Below, piece after piece: positions 37,367-64,000 of a DNA stretch of 64,000 bases. A program made the position numbers and the translations under genes. The notes under the pieces were generated by a model, which ran no database searches, was not told where the DNA came from, and saw only the letters and a list, made by a program, of their open reading frames with translations. This DNA comes from Centroberyx gerrardi (lineage: Eukaryota; Chordata; Actinopteri; Beryciformes; Berycidae), in assembly GCF_048128805.1 (NCBI RefSeq), contig NC_136020.1:6276001-6340000 (forward strand). Direction: 5' to 3'. Every line of letters starts with the position of its first letter. Within the stretch, counting starts at the first letter, position 1.

Positions 37367-37857
37367 AAAGTCTTCTCTGTTCGTTGTTTGTCACCCATAG
37401 GAAACAGAACTGTCCTAAAATATATTGATCATAGTTAACTCAGTTGGAGGATTCAGCCGGTGTTTTCTCTGCTGCTTGTTTACAGGCATCCATCCCATAA
37501 TTAGCTTGCAAGCCACGGACACTTTTTTAAAAAAATATGGCACAAACTGACCTCTTCACTGGACGTTTCTGTTGGATCTCTGCTGCGGAGACTTGTGTAG
37601 GAGGAGATCAGTTCTATCAATGTTATTGTAATTCCTATTGATCACCAGTAGAGGTCAGTAAAGTTCATGGATTACTTGATACACCTTTAACTGCTCTGAT
37701 AGCTCTAAAATCTAATTTCTTTCCATAATATTTTCTGAGACAGTTTATTCTGTCATATTTCATAACTTGTGGACGGATGAAAGTCTTCTCTGTTCGTTGT
37801 TTGTCACCCATAGGAAACAGAACTGTCCTAAAATATATTGATCATAGTTAACTCAGT
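37367..37857 (+). repeat. Perfect 78-base direct repeat
   Basis: Positions 37367-37444 and 37780-37857 appear identical, starting AAAGTCTTCTCTGTTCGTTG and ending AGTTAACTCAGT, and their starts are 413 bases apart. The second copy lies 150 bases from the apmap-like stop codon. Confidence 0.9.
37744..37749 (-). promoter_or_regulatory. Candidate poly(A) signal of the apmap-like gene
   Basis: AATAAA on the minus strand, about 260 bases downstream of the stop at 38008. Confidence 0.4.
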
Positions 37858-38007
37858 AGTAGTCCATCACTGTTGGGACGCAAGGTGGCCTATGGAGACC
37901 GACCCAAAACGCCACAGGTTTGATCCACGCAAAATCCACGAGTCGCTCCGGATGGGAACGTCAGCCTTAAAAAATGTCAAATATCGAAACACCCCCCCCC
38001 CCCTCCG

Positions 38008-51610
<13,603 letters not shown>

Positions 51611-51786
51611 GTTGAGGGTTGAGTCAGTGCGAACTCTTCCTGCTGCTCCACACCGAGCTGTCTGGATGAGTAACCCAATGGCAGCGCTACATGAGTGTGT
51701 GTGGAGTGTGTACGGTATGTGTGTGTGAGAAAGAGCGCATGAGAGCGCGAGACCAATGTCAAGCACGCCAGAATAAGAAATCGCAC

Positions 51787-54700
51787 GTCCGGTCATAACT
51801 TTCAAAATAAATGGCTGCACACCCCTCTTTACATTTGCTGCGACATATTTTACGCACCAACATTTCACCCACTTCTGACAAGCAGCTGTTACAGTCATTT
51901 ATTTGATGGTTTCCCTGTGACTTTTTGGACGCCTTATACAGAGCTGTCATACATACACAAAGAAAGATTTACTCACAAAAGCCATACAAACTTGGAAGCA
52001 AGCATACTATCTTGCAAAAGTTTTTTTGAACCCATTTTATTGGCACAATATTGCCTTAAGGTTATAGAATGGGTGTTAAGTTAATCAGAATAACCCCTCA
52101 GCGAAATGCCATGAATGCTTACCATATAGTGAAAAAAAATCTGCACTTTTATTTTGAAGGCAGTGTCACCAATCTTCCTGTATCTTGTTGGGTAACTCTG
52201 GCAGCTTGACGCAGCTCTGAATGAGTTTGTGTGTGTGTGTGTGTGTGGGGGGGAGGGGGGGGGGGGGTTCTTTAAGCAGGGGTCAACCAGAGGACAGGAG
52301 GAGGAGCTGCTGCACTTATTAAAAACCACTTCAAAACACTAACAATGGTAGAGTAGCAGTTAAACAAGATTATTAAACAATATAACTGCAATAAATAACA
52401 ATGTGAATAATAAATAAGGAATAAAAGATTAAAAGGGCAAAAGCATGGAGTGTAATTAAAATGATAAAATCAAAATACAGACCATTGTTAAAGTAAAAGC
52501 AGTCTGAAAAGCCTTCTTGCATGCATGCTGCAGTTTTAGTGTTTTCTGTAAATTTCTGCCATTTGTAGGATTTATTGCTTCTTTCCAGCTATCAGAAGGC
52601 ACAAGGGATGTGAGGCAACCATCATCAAGCTGCATCAGATCTGTGTTGCATAATGCCAATTCAGTTGTGTTTGGTAACATTTGGAAACAGGCTGAGTATT
52701 TCCTTAAAGTCAACAAGTTTATAACTCTGGCAAGACCTCTGGATCCCTTATTTCAGTTATGAAGCTTCACTGGTATGGAAACTGTAATTAAAACCATTTT
52801 AATGTTTCACAGCAATCAACATACCAACCCATCTGGTCTCTTGGCAGGATGAAGAAGTGGAAGGGCATTTAAGTTAAAGCAGGTGTAAGAGAGCTGTGTG
52901 GAGAAACAGAGACGAAACCTGCATGTGATGAAACCACTCCAACACACCGACCTTTTTTGTTTTAATTTCAACTTTAATAGATGCGGCCGGCCTTGTCTGA
53001 AGAAAGGCCACATTTGGTAACGATTCAAAAAGAAAGGAAAGTTACCTACAAAAATAAACCTGCATCAAGTTATTATTAGCCTATACTGTAGATAGAAATG
53101 GAACGAAAAGCAACATGAAACCATCTCATCTCTCCTGCAGGGTTTTTGCTGTCTGCAGCTCGCTCATTCTGCCGCTAACGAATCCAGAAAGGCACTGCTG
53201 TGTCCGGCCAAGCTGCAAAGACAACATCCAGCACGTTTACTCTTTGTACTCCAGTACTACACTGGAAATAGTGTCCACACACCTGCACACTCCTACATAC
53301 ACACACCTGCACACACACCTCCAAACACACCTCCACACACCTGCACACACACACACACAATCTCGCACATTTACCCTCCTGATCAGTAGTGAATTGACCA
53401 TAGCAGTGATTTTTCTTTGTTAAATCACTGATTTCTAAACTTGATGGTGATTTTGGACTTTGCAGCTTGGCCGGAGAGTGAAACCCACGGCTGAAGCACA
53501 GCTGGGAAGTTCTCCCGAAAAACATCCTACCACTAAAATCCCCTTTTTTCAAGTGTAAAACAAAGGAGCGGATTTTGTCTTTGCGCTCAGATGATGATGA
53601 TGATGATGATGATGCACAAGACATCTATTCTCCAGACCCTGCGTACAGCACTACAGCATAAACAAAAAAACAAAAAAAAAGGCAGAAGAGCTACAGACAT
53701 CTTTGGCATTTAACAAATCTGGTCATTCAAACTCGAGACATAGATCACACAAAGCTTAGGCTGCCTCGTCTCACCACCAGCAACAGTAAAGAAGTCTCAT
53801 ATTGATTATAGATTTAAGCTGATATTGAGAATGTGTTGAGCTAGTATGGCTTTTGACAACTATTGTGAAAGGTGATTTTTACACCCACAGCATTTCTTGT
53901 CTCCAGTTTCATTCTAGCCATCCTTTTATGCCACATAATACTGAGTTTAGACTTATTGTGTTTAGGATAAGATGAAACTTTAATGATCCTTGTTAGGAAA
54001 TTGGTTTGTTAAAGTTTCATCTCATCAAATACCTTCAATTAATCAATACCTTTAGTGGTGAGGCACCTGGGATAATACACTCCATAATATCAAGCCAATC
54101 AAATTGCTCAGTTAAAACTAAATGTAGCATAAAAGAAGCCTACCTCAACATCCTACAGGTCAGCCAGACCTTTGTGCGCTCTATGTCTCTAGTTATGGTT
54201 GAACAGTCTTACAAAACGATCTCTGAATACAAACCAGATACTGTAAATCAACTTCTCATACATGACAAACACTACTGGCCCAATAGTTTTTTCATAATGG
54301 CTAAATACATCAACAAGCCCATAATTTGCATAACTAGCAGGCCTGAGTGCGATTGGGATCTGCAAAATAATTGTCGGTGTTTGTTTTAACCTCCTCTGAA
54401 TACCATGTGGGTGGGGTTTACCAAGTCAGGTAAGCTGTCAATCACAGCAAGGTGGACGAAAGTTAACTAGTATTAGTATACTAGTATTCATAGTATTTTC
54501 CCCCACCCATCTGGTAACTAGGCAACAACAAACTATTTGCAAACGCCATTTGACCCAGGCGGGATTACTAGTGTATATATTATAATGCATGCTTTATGTT
54601 GAGTCGTCCAGTAGTGTGTACAGTAAGCATGTATGTATAGAAACAGACAAACCAGAACACATGCGAGAGTTGAGAATCAACCAAACATTTCACAGTCTAC

Positions 54701-57700
54701 AGCTAACTTTGAACAAATCGTATGGAAGCTCGTCGAGACACAAAACGATGAGCTGGAGAAGAAAAACAAAATAAAATCCTGTCACACTGTACTTCCATCT
54801 GTTAAAAATATAAAATTACGAGCGGCGCTTAACGAGAGAGTAAAATCTTCAAACATAAGATCACGTCATAGTGTGTTACGATTTGAGAAAATGTACAGAT
54901 TGTGAGAGCGGTGGTTGGAGACACACTGTAGGCATCTGATAAAAACAGGAGAGACAGAGAAAAAGAAAAAGTCCAAAAAATCAAAACCCGTCTTCCCTGA
55001 ATTAGAAGGTAAAGTGCCCAAAAGATACTCTAGTTGATACGATTGGTCTGGTGCAAAGCCCTGGCGTGTGTGTGTGTGTGTGTGATGAGCGGTAGAGCCT
55101 AACACTACGACGCACTTTAACAGCAAAAGTTGTTTAGCAGATACATCAACAACTTAATGGCTTTAAGATTCAAAAAAACTGTTTCCACGCAGACTTCCAT
55201 ATACTTTTAAATTATGTTACCCAGTGTTTGAGAGTAAATTATATTTGGGTTGACAACCCCTTTAAATAAAACTCTAAACTATATATTTGTCCCTCCAATG
55301 GGATGAGGCCTCTAATATTTTTGCTCCAGGCAACACCTAAAAATCTGCACATTTTTAAAAAATATCTTTGGTTATACAGTATAACAAAAAAAAAGTAAAA
55401 TAAATCTATAACATAAATGTCACCAATAGATGTTTGACACAAGGAAATGAGAGCGTAGTTGCAGTATTTGTCCACTAGATGGCGGTGTTACACAACCGTC
55501 TTCTACAGAAACACACTGCAGCACCGTCAGCTGAACATCATACAGTACTTGCAGTTAAAACAATGAGCCATTTTACACCCAACAGCTTTGCATTTCTTGA
55601 TAAATGAAACTCTGAACAGTTGTGAGAAACTATAATACTTTGCTTAGCAGTTTTGTTTGTCCAACTGATTGTCATTCAGGATTTCTTTTTACTTGTGTGT
55701 GTGTGTTGTTTCCTCAAGTATCTATCATCACTCACAACACAGTAGCACAGATGAAGACACCAACACTAACAGAGGCAACAGAGACAAAGGTTTGTCTAAC
55801 ACAACATTGAAAACATGCCTCTTTGGTCTCTAAGCCATATCCTGAATTATATACGCCACAGAAGACATTGTATATAGATATTAAGGCAGCTATTTTCTAT
55901 ACTGGCAATGCTATCAAAAGGCCTGTATTACTTTACATGGAGCCGTTAATGAGCACAACCAAACTGTACACAAACAGGCAGCTGAGCAACGTTTCTTCAG
56001 CATTTTTGGGTTCTGCCATCCTTCCTACGTACTTTTTCTGACTTCACTAGTTTCCCTGTGTGACATTTTTCCATGTCGTCCACCCGGCTCTGGTTTCAAA
56101 AGGAGAAACCAGGGTTGACGAGGAGGTCAAGGCTGCAGGTTTAGCCGGGCTGTTGAGATAAGGGCAAAACATGGCCGTCTGAAATGAAAGGCTGCGGACA
56201 GACATAGGGGAGGACAGGACAATACGGCCATTTTGCCCTCCTCTGTGTTGCTGCTATCAGCACTTACAGACCTCCATCTCTCTTAGTAACACCACAGCCA
56301 CTCAGAGTGAAACATTGCAGATTTAATTAGTGCAGAAAGTGCAGGGGCTGTTAATCAACTGACTTTAGCTTCAACTCCACTAGACATTTTGCTTTGAAGT
56401 GAAGTGAAGTCCCCCTGATTGTCCCCAAGGCAATAGTCACACTGCTTTTGTGTTGATGGATTGCTTCTCTGGCCATAAACCCTCACACAATCTCTTCCTA
56501 AACAGCGTTTCTGAAACAAAACTATTCTTCTTTTGTTCCTTCCTTCCTTCTTCTGAGGTTTCTCTTCTACTTCCTCTATGCCGGTTAGTCAACTTCCAGA
56601 AACCAGTCTATTCCCACAGTACAAACAACTCCTCCTCTACCCACAGTGGGCAAGTCTGGAGGTCAAAGGTCATGGGTCATCTCTATCCACACCAATGCCA
56701 GTCTGTTCAGCTTATGCTTGATCAAACTCAGCTAGTGAAAACAAGGCTTTACATCCCCTCTGTCATCATCCTCTCTCTCTTCTTCACGCACCATAACAAA
56801 TGATCAAGGCTTTTTACAGACTGCATCCAATACAAAACTACTTCCACTTCTCATAAGCTTCCACTTAACATACCACTCATTTAGTCTTTCTATAGAAACC
56901 TATCCTCTTTCTGTGTCAGTACCCTTAAAAGAGTTTGTTTCTGGTCATTTTCAGTCACATTAGATCTACAATTCACCTTCCAAGCTCTTGGCTCTTTTCT
57001 ATTCATTCTATACCTCTGTCTCCAACATACGGTTCATCTTTGTTCCTTTCTTAATTCAGCAAAATCTTCTAAAATTTCAGGCTACGCCAAGCCAAACCAG
57101 ATTATCACATCCAGGTTATTCTGTGTGATTTGCCAGGTATTCCTGTCGGGTATATACAGTCTTGGTTTCTTAAACTATGGCATGTGGGCCTGTCTGTGGT
57201 CCCAGGCTGAAAAAGGTTAAGATGGATTGGTGTGTCGTGCTCATGTTGCCTGTGTATTTACCTCTAGTAGAAGTTGGTCGACCTGTACAGATTATTCTGT
57301 ATGTTTCTGTGTCAACAACCTGTTTCCATTGGTTTCAGATTGCTGCTACGCCTCTGGAGAATAAACTAAAATAAGACCTTTTGAAAAGAAAAAATAAAAC
57401 AATAAAAAAAAAGCTTCACCCACATAAATTAACAAAAAATATGTACAGACCTTAGCAACAAACAAATTAAATAAAAGTCAAATAATCCAACTCAACGTAT
57501 GGCCTTGAGTCTTTCACAAGTTTAAAGGATAAAAAGGGGAAAAAAGGAAAAGAGAAATCAGATTGCATAAATTATGAGACAGTGGGAGAGAGTGAAAGAA
57601 AAGAGAGAGAGAGGGAGAGAGACAAGAGAGTGGGAGAGAGGATAATTGAATATGGCACAATGATAATCAGAGTAATTCTTTGGTATGTGTAGGCAGACGG

Positions 57701-58054
57701 GGCAGAGCAGGCAGCAGTTTAAAAGTCTTGAATCCGGGCCGAGTGAAACTCCACTGGCCTCCATCTAGAGCCCATTAAAGGTGCAGTACACCAACTGTGC
57801 TGCTGCAAGTACAGAGGACCAGTTTTGTCCGTTCGTCCGTCTATCCATTCTCTTCATCAGAGTCTCTACTCGTCCGTCTCTTCTCAGGAACTGAGTTGTT
57901 TATAGCATCCCTCTCTCTGTCAGATCATCCCTTCCTTCCGCTTTCACATCCCTCTCTCCTCCAAAACGTACAGAAGTTTCCTCTGTCTTCCTCCTGTCCG
58001 TCCCCTCCGGCCCTCTAGGGGGCAGTAGTCATGTTTTGTTGTGGTGCTGTTTCT
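51787..58054. other. Intergenic region between apmap-like promoter and rassf3 3' UTR
   Basis: No coding gene is supported. A G run and GT repeat lie at 52229-52267, CA-rich sequence at 53276-53360, a GAT run at 53590-53614 and a GT run at 55066-55084. A possible element of 0.8 kb (about 54400-55265) ends GGGTTGACAACCCCTTTAAA. The rassf3 3' UTR should occupy the right end. Confidence 0.45.
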
Positions 58055-58750
58055 CTAAGAGGGCCCTCTGGCCTCCCTCAGCGCCTCCTGCAGTCTTTGG
58101 CGGTAGCTGTCGTAGCGGCGAGTCACCGCCTCCATCTGCTCCTGCTCCTCCTTCTCCAGGATCCGCAGGAAGTTGCGGAGCTCCGGGATGGAGAACGCGT
58201 CCCACTGGAGAGAGGAGAGGAGGAAGACAAGGAGGTGGAGGAGGAGGAAGAGGATGATGATGATGAGGGGGAAGAGGAGGAGGTGAGGGAGAAGGATGAT
58301 GGGGAGAAAGAAGAGGAGGAGGAAGAAAAGCAGGAGGATGGAGAAGAAAAAGCAGGGAGAGAACAAGAGCAACTTATATGTTGAGTGAAAAGTGTAACTC
58401 TGTAAATCTCACAATTTGTATCTCAGAGAGAGAGAGAGAGAGATAGAGAGAGAGCGAGAGAGAGAGATAGAGAGAGGTTGCGTTACCATGACTTCTCCCG
58501 TCTGTTGTTCCCTCAGTACGAAGCCGAGTGTGTCGCCGTCGGGTCCCGCCACCAGACGAAGAAACAACGGCTGCTCTCCCTCCGCCAGCTTACACACGTA
58601 CACTACAGGACACACACACACACACACACAGGTTACTTAAGTCATTACATATGTATAAGCCTTTGGGCGCAAACATGCATGCACCACTGAGGTTACTGCA
58701 GTCATATTCTACACTCGTCTGTTTCTGCCAACATGTAAGAGTGTCTGTAT

Positions 58751-58788
<38 letters not shown>

Positions 58789-60030
58789 TATGTGCATATA
58801 AACTAGCCTGGCAGAGGATGAAAGGGCATAGGGACGGGTGGGGTACATTAACAACCACAGTAAACTACAAAGGGCAAGAGAGAGGGAGAGAGATCCATGA
58901 TGTTGGGCAGAACTAACATTAAACTACCTAAAGTATTTAAATATTAAGCAAAGTTAAAGTATTCAAATTAAGTATTTAAATGTCACACTGAACACTCCTG
59001 GATAGAGAGAGAGAGAGACAGAGAGAGAGCAGGGTGGGATAAATAAAATATTCAGAGACCAAAGTCACTGCGCTGGGCTTCTGTAATCTAAAACAAGGCC
59101 CAGTTAAAACAAACCAAGTCATCCTGAAACCCAAGTTCACGGGCATTGTTACACATCTGCAGCCAACACTTCCTAGCTCTGATGAGGGAGGAAAATGGCG
59201 CTCACAGTACAATCCAACCAAACTATCAATGGCTTCACCTCTTCATAACATATGGCTTTTAATGAGTTTGTCACTTGTTTAAAAGCTATAACCCGTCTGT
59301 TTACGTATGAGCTGAGGAAGCCTACATCTCAGTTTTCAGACAGTTGTCTAGACACTATCTTTTATTAGCAGGCTAAGTCTTATGCCTGCAGTAACGAGGG
59401 AAAACCACCCCAAACACATACACCAGAAGCCTGTATGAGAGCAGCAACACACACACACAAACATACTAATAAGGGGAAAAACCCTGCATCTCTCTATATA
59501 ATGTGGAGGCAAAACCCTTCCCACACTTCACACGAGACATAAAGAGTCTAAAAAAAGCCACATAAACTCACTCTACTAGTGACTGGGTCAACTTTCACAT
59601 AATTCAACTCTTTTAGTGTCTTTTCCTTGAATAAGGTAACTTAATAAAATCCTAAACTCCTTTCCTTGCTTGTAGATGCTAAATGGACTTAAGAGATAAT
59701 GTTTGATACCCTTCCACAGAAGCCAGTGACCCTGCAACAGCTGTTCTTTCGTACAGTGTGTGTGTGTGTGTGTGTGTGTGTGCCTGGGTATTCCTGGCAA
59801 AGTGTTGATAGTGGGGAGAGCCCTGTGGCATTCAGCAACCAGCAACAAGGGGGTGAGGCCTCCAGAAATACACACACTGGCACGCCCTTCTCTCTCTCTC
59901 TCTCACACAACACACACACACACACACAGACCCTCGACACCATGTCAGTTCCAAAGCATCTGATACCAAGCTTGGCATGAGTGGCATGAAACCCTGTCTC
60001 CGGCACTGTCGCTTTCTCTGCCTCGCTCAA

Positions 60031-60069
<39 letters not shown>

Positions 60070-61022
60070 CAGTGTCTTACCCTGCTCCTCCCGGCGGTAG
60101 CGCTTGTAGAGGGCATATTTGGCGGGGTTGTCAGCTACTGTGAACTTGTTCAACAGGGCGACGATCACCTACAGACACAAGAACAAGATATTTTGGTCCA
60201 GACACAACAAACAAACTGCATCATATCAGAGGTGGATGACACTGACTGGACTATTTTTTTTATAAAAAGCCGATATCAGCCCCATATATCAGTTTACCCC
60301 TAATTTTAACCCATTTGTCATAGGTTCCTATTCCTCATCAAGCTGCCTAATCAACACTAATCATATCTCATTTCCCCTCATTGAAAAAACCAAGTGTGTG
60401 TGTATGCACGTGTGTGTTAGCCACCTGTCTAACTGTGTTATTGGAGCTGATGTGGAGGGTATTGGTGGCTCCTCTGGGCAGATAGAAGGCCTCCTCCCCC
60501 GCGGCGCCTCCCACTCCGCCCCGCCCCGCCCGCACCGTCACCGGCCTCCTCAGCTCCAGCTGGACCTTGATGAAGCCGGTATACACACCGCTGGGGCTCT
60601 GCGGGCGAGAGAGCGAGAGAGAGAGACAGAGAGAGAGAGAGACTTAAATGTCTGAACAAAGAAAATAGATCAGATATACAGTCTGCACACAACTGAAAAA
60701 AAAAAAACAAGTCATGGGGGTCGAAATAAACTGCAAACCTGTGCAAAACACTGATGCACATTTCTGGGGTTCTGTATACATTTACAGATAAATATAGCTC
60801 AGATATGCATACATTAGTCGGAGGCTGCTGTCATGTTAAAATCGGACAATGTTTTTCTTTTGTTAGTTGGACTCCAAGTTTCCGGAGCTACATGCTATAT
60901 GATCGCTGTGCTTCAGTCCACCCATTAAGCTCAGTATGGCTCGCAGGACAGATGGCTCCAGACTGGGGAAGAGCATCTTAAGCTTATTACTCCATACGGG
61001 GCATATGGAGATGTATGTGTGT

Positions 61023-61071
<49 letters not shown>

Positions 61072-63110
61072 TGTGAGTGTGTGTGTGTGTTAGTTAAGGT
61101 TAAAAGCGGAGAAACAGGATCAGCGCAACTAGAAGTCAAAATCACAGGCTGGAACAAAGTATTCAGCTGACACACACACACACACACAGAAACCCAAATG
61201 ACAGAGACAAAGACTGACTTGTGCCGCCACAGATGAAGTGATAAGGAGACAAAGAAAGACAGAAAGAAAGACAGAGAGGAGAGCGAACAAAGGAAAGCAG
61301 AAAAGCAGAGCCGAATGTCTGCAGGTTTGGCATAGTGATGCTATCAGCTCTGCTATTCCACGTCTGACAGGTTTCTGTACTTTTAGTTCTTGTTTTTCCA
61401 TTTCTGACATTTTGATGCTTTTTAAGGCCTTAATTTTTATTTTAAGACCTTTTCCAGACTTTTTAAGGACCCACAGATACACTGCATATTGACATGAGTT
61501 ACAGAGCAGACCACCTCCACACTCAAAGTAATTGTGCTTTTAGTGAGCTTCAGTTTTACATCTGTAATTGAATAGTTTCTTTCCAAAATGCTTTATATCT
61601 ATTTTGAAAAATAGATAAAAAAAATAATTGGCTAGTTCATCATTCACTATCACCTTGGCCCTGATGTAAAATTCCATAACTTTTCCATGACTAAGTCAGA
61701 GTGCAGTCATGATCTAAAAATGTTCTTCCCTCCTGGTTTGTTCATGCGGTTTCTTTAAAGGCGGGTCAGTCTTGTCAGTCCACTGGAATTGGGCTGAAAA
61801 CCACCTGCTTATGCAATGATTGTGTGAAACAAGTGTCATCTAACCTGCAGGAATGATCATTTTGTCAACCAAGGCTGTTAGTTAGCTGCGATCCTTTAAA
61901 AAGTAGAAAAAGTTGTTCTAATGTTGTACTATCAATTGATTTTTCTCAACCGGTAGATATCTTAGTCAAGTCTTTAATTGCTGCCTCACCTAAAAAGAAT
62001 TTCATTTGTATTAGTTTCACCATGGAGAAATGGTGTCACATGAATACAACTTCAGAGACCTTTCCATGCTGCCAAGCAAAATATTCTGGTGGGAGAACAA
62101 TAGCGGGAATAACATCAGATCACACTGATGTTACTGCTGAGGAATGCTGAGTGTGGATGTTGAAACGTCAGCACACCTCAGCTATAGAGCCGGCACTACA
62201 TCCTGTTTCAGCATCACAGTCACTTTATTTAAATGCACACCAATTTGTCATATCAACTACCGCTGATTTTTTTGCACAACCTTATAATGCTGTAATTCAT
62301 ATTTTTATTCTTTTCATTCATACATTCCTACTTAATATTCCCATGGCTGAACAGACAAAGAAAAGAGTGCCACCTAAAGAAACTTTGATTGACAGGTGAT
62401 CTCTGGAAAGAGCAGTGCAGAAAAATACACAAACAACAAAGATGGAGACTAAATACAATTTTAAAAAGCACGAGGATCTCATTTAATCTTAAATAACAGT
62501 AACAGAGAACATACTGACACACATGGTACAGATATATCAAAAACAGCAGACTATATATATCACTCAATGTAAATATATATCTTCAGCATCTGTTCCACAG
62601 TCTAGACTGAGGAAGGGGGGCAGAACTTTTTTCCATTAGGGCCCATATAAGGTGGAACAACCTGCTAAATCTCTTGAAACCCATTTTTATAAATTTTCTT
62701 TCTGTAAAAAATCTTAGACTTTTAATTCTTTGTTTTTATTACATATTTATTACTATTTTTTATATAATATTTTGTTTTGATGTAACTTTTTTATGCTTTG
62801 TAAACTTTGTTTTTGAAAAGCTGCTATATAAAATATGGTTTATAATTATTAGTATTATTATGATACAGTATATCATTCTACCACAAGATAGAGGTAGAAG
62901 AGAAAGGTTACAGTACACAGAGAAAGAGACAGAGAGAAAGAGAACGAGTGAATAAAAGATAGAAGAGCAGAATGTGTTCACAGCATGACTCATAACTGAA
63001 ATATTTAATGCACAGACTTTCAGGCAGAGCAACTCCTTCAGCATGTCAAATCACAGCAAGAGATAGAGAGACACAGCAAGAGAGACAGAGACACAGAAAG
63101 AGAGACAGAA

Positions 63111-63178
<68 letters not shown>

Positions 63179-63264
63179 AGGAAAGTTGAAAGAAGTGAGT
63201 AAGGATGGAATAGATGGAGGCGAGAAAGGCATTTACAGGAAGCGCTGCATACGAGCCAAATACC

Positions 63265-63306
<42 letters not shown>

Positions 63307-63422
63307 CCACTCACCAGTGTCATTTTAAGGTGGTCCCTGGTCAGGGTGTTGTACTGCTCAATCTTCTGCCTGATCTCCTCCCTGCTGAGGTGAGTCCGCA
63401 ACTCTCTCTCCTTTTCCACATC
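58055..63422 (-). CDS. rassf3: Ras association domain family member 3, 5' exon outside window
   Basis: Exons on minus: 63422-63315, 60598-60425, 60168-60081, 58602-58487, 58204-58055; 211 codons plus stop, phases consistent. Human RASSF3 is 238 aa, and about 37 N-terminal residues are missing here because the first exon lies beyond 64000. The first visible residues, DVEKERE, match human DVEKEKE. The Ras-association domain runs from LKMTL-SPSGVYTGFIKVQ to LFLRLVAGPDGDTLGFVLRE. The SARAH coiled coil is WDAFSIPELRNFLRILEKEE to YRQRLQEALRE. RASSF3 is a small scaffold that binds Hippo-type MST kinases through SARAH. Within the RA domain the human KPPQTSPNSGK stretch is replaced by a Gly/Ala/Arg-rich one (VRAGRGGVGGAAGEE). 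Assignment to RASSF3 rather than RASSF1/5 rests on the ending and on synteny with gns. Confidence 0.93.
58752..58788. repeat. (GT)n microsatellite
   Basis: A run in a rassf3 intron. Similar GT/CA runs lie at 59757-59782, 60031-60067 and 61015-61091, and 63267-63304. Confidence 0.95.
61665..61905. mobile_element. Dispersed family C copy in a rassf3 intron
   Basis: Shares CCTGGTTTGTTCATG and ATTGGGCTGAAAACCACC with 22820-23165, and ATTTTGTCAACCAAGG with the copy near 9390-9450. Confidence 0.6.
63115..63174. repeat. (GA)n microsatellite
   Basis: About 30 GA units in the rassf3 intron upstream of the exon at 63315-63422's neighbour, preceded by degenerate GAGACAGAGA repeats from 63057. Confidence 0.97.
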
Positions 63423-64000
63423 CTGACAGAGAGAGAGAGATGGGGTCATTAGAAAAAAGGCATCAACAAACAAGGAATGTCATCAGTGAGGAAGATAACT
63501 GGAATCTACTATAAAGGGTCTTGGTGTCTTTACTGTATTGCTGGAGGGATGTCAACAATATGTTTGCAACTCAGCCTGGGTCCCATGGTGAGAGACTGAC
63601 TTCTAATTTGAGACAAAAGATGGATAATTCCTGCGGGTGAAGGCTATGTATATCCTTATCTGCAACAGTGTTGTCACACTGCAAGACAATTCAATACTTG
63701 AACTTGAATAATTCTAAGAAAAAAACAGTTGGTTGTTTACAGGGTTTGACCAATACAGGGACATGGTCTTTAGGAGTGCATAAAGCTGATTCAGACTGGC
63801 TGCAGTGTGTGTGGTGTGTATGTACATTGTGTATCTGTATTCGTCAAGTCACTCACACATGTACTTCAAGGGGCTTTATGTGAAGAGAGAAGAGAGCCGC
63901 AGTAAGCAGTCAGCAGTTTGTGTGTGTTTATGTATAAATAGCCTTTGGGTAGTGTAGGTTTAAGTGGTCAGCTGATAGATAAAGATGACACGCGCACACA
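63423..64000. other. rassf3 first intron (partial)
   Basis: Non-coding; no further rassf3 exon is visible before the window ends. Confidence 0.6.

Larger units (their letters stand above)
33697..38007. other. gns 3' UTR and intergenic region
   Basis: No coding gene is supported between gns and the apmap-like gene. It contains an inverted-end element (33929-34413), a family A copy (35697-35955) and a perfect 78-base direct repeat (37367-37444 and 37780-37857). Confidence 0.55.

Noticed and set aside
54589..54905. Two overlapping open frames with charged composition
   Set aside because: No recognisable domain, no splice context; probably part of a repeat.
58031..58384. Plus-strand acidic open frame
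   Set aside because: Antisense shadow of the last rassf3 exon and its GA-rich intron.
62140..62190. Second hammerhead-like string (CTGAGGA ... GAAACGTC)
   Set aside because: The intervening bases do not form a stem II and the flanks do not pair as stem I.

Overview
The window is nuclear DNA of a ray-finned (teleost) fish. The evidence is spliced vertebrate genes with GT-AG introns, very abundant dinucleotide microsatellites (GA, CT, CA/GT), and many small terminal-inverted-repeat elements of types common in fish. Protein recognition is from memory of the families; no search was run.

Layout. (1) 1617-25594, minus: tbc1d30, a TBC-domain RabGAP, 14 coding exons that join in consistent phases to 1153 codons. 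A second first exon at 17833-17995 gives a shorter isoform. (2) 25595-26772: a divergent ~1.2 kb spacer holding two CCAAT boxes and basic-helix-loop-helix-type sites. (3) 26773-33696, plus: gns, lysosomal N-acetylglucosamine-6-sulfatase, 14 exons, 542 aa, intact sulfatase active-site motif. (4) 38008-51610, minus: a paralog of apmap (strictosidine-synthase-like beta-propeller with an N-terminal membrane anchor), 383 aa, whose start codon appears to be split by an intron. (5) 43600-47123, plus: an unrecognised two-exon gene of 787 codons nested on the opposite strand inside the large second intron of the apmap-like gene. It is dominated by about 110 copies of a Q-x-x-A tetrapeptide and has its own poly(A) signal. 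(6) 58055-63422, minus: rassf3 without its first exon, which lies beyond the window's right edge.

The order tbc1d30 / gns / rassf3 with these relative orientations matches human 12q14 as I remember it. The apmap-like gene and its nested passenger are extra between gns and rassf3. The genes are not a functional pathway: one is a Rab8 GAP of ciliary trafficking, one a lysosomal heparan/keratan sulfate sulfatase, one a membrane-anchored propeller protein, one a Ras-association/SARAH scaffold.

Non-coding sequence is crowded with mobile-element remains: a TTAA-flanked element with ~140 bp inverted arms, at least four dispersed families, a nested hAT-like insertion, a pogo-like element with a psq-type HTH fragment, a LINE 3' end, and Penelope-like remains (a GIY-YIG fragment and a hammerhead-ribozyme-like sequence). 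The most unusual items are the nested antisense repeat gene, the hammerhead-like motif beside it, and the 12-base direct repeat that flanks its only intron.
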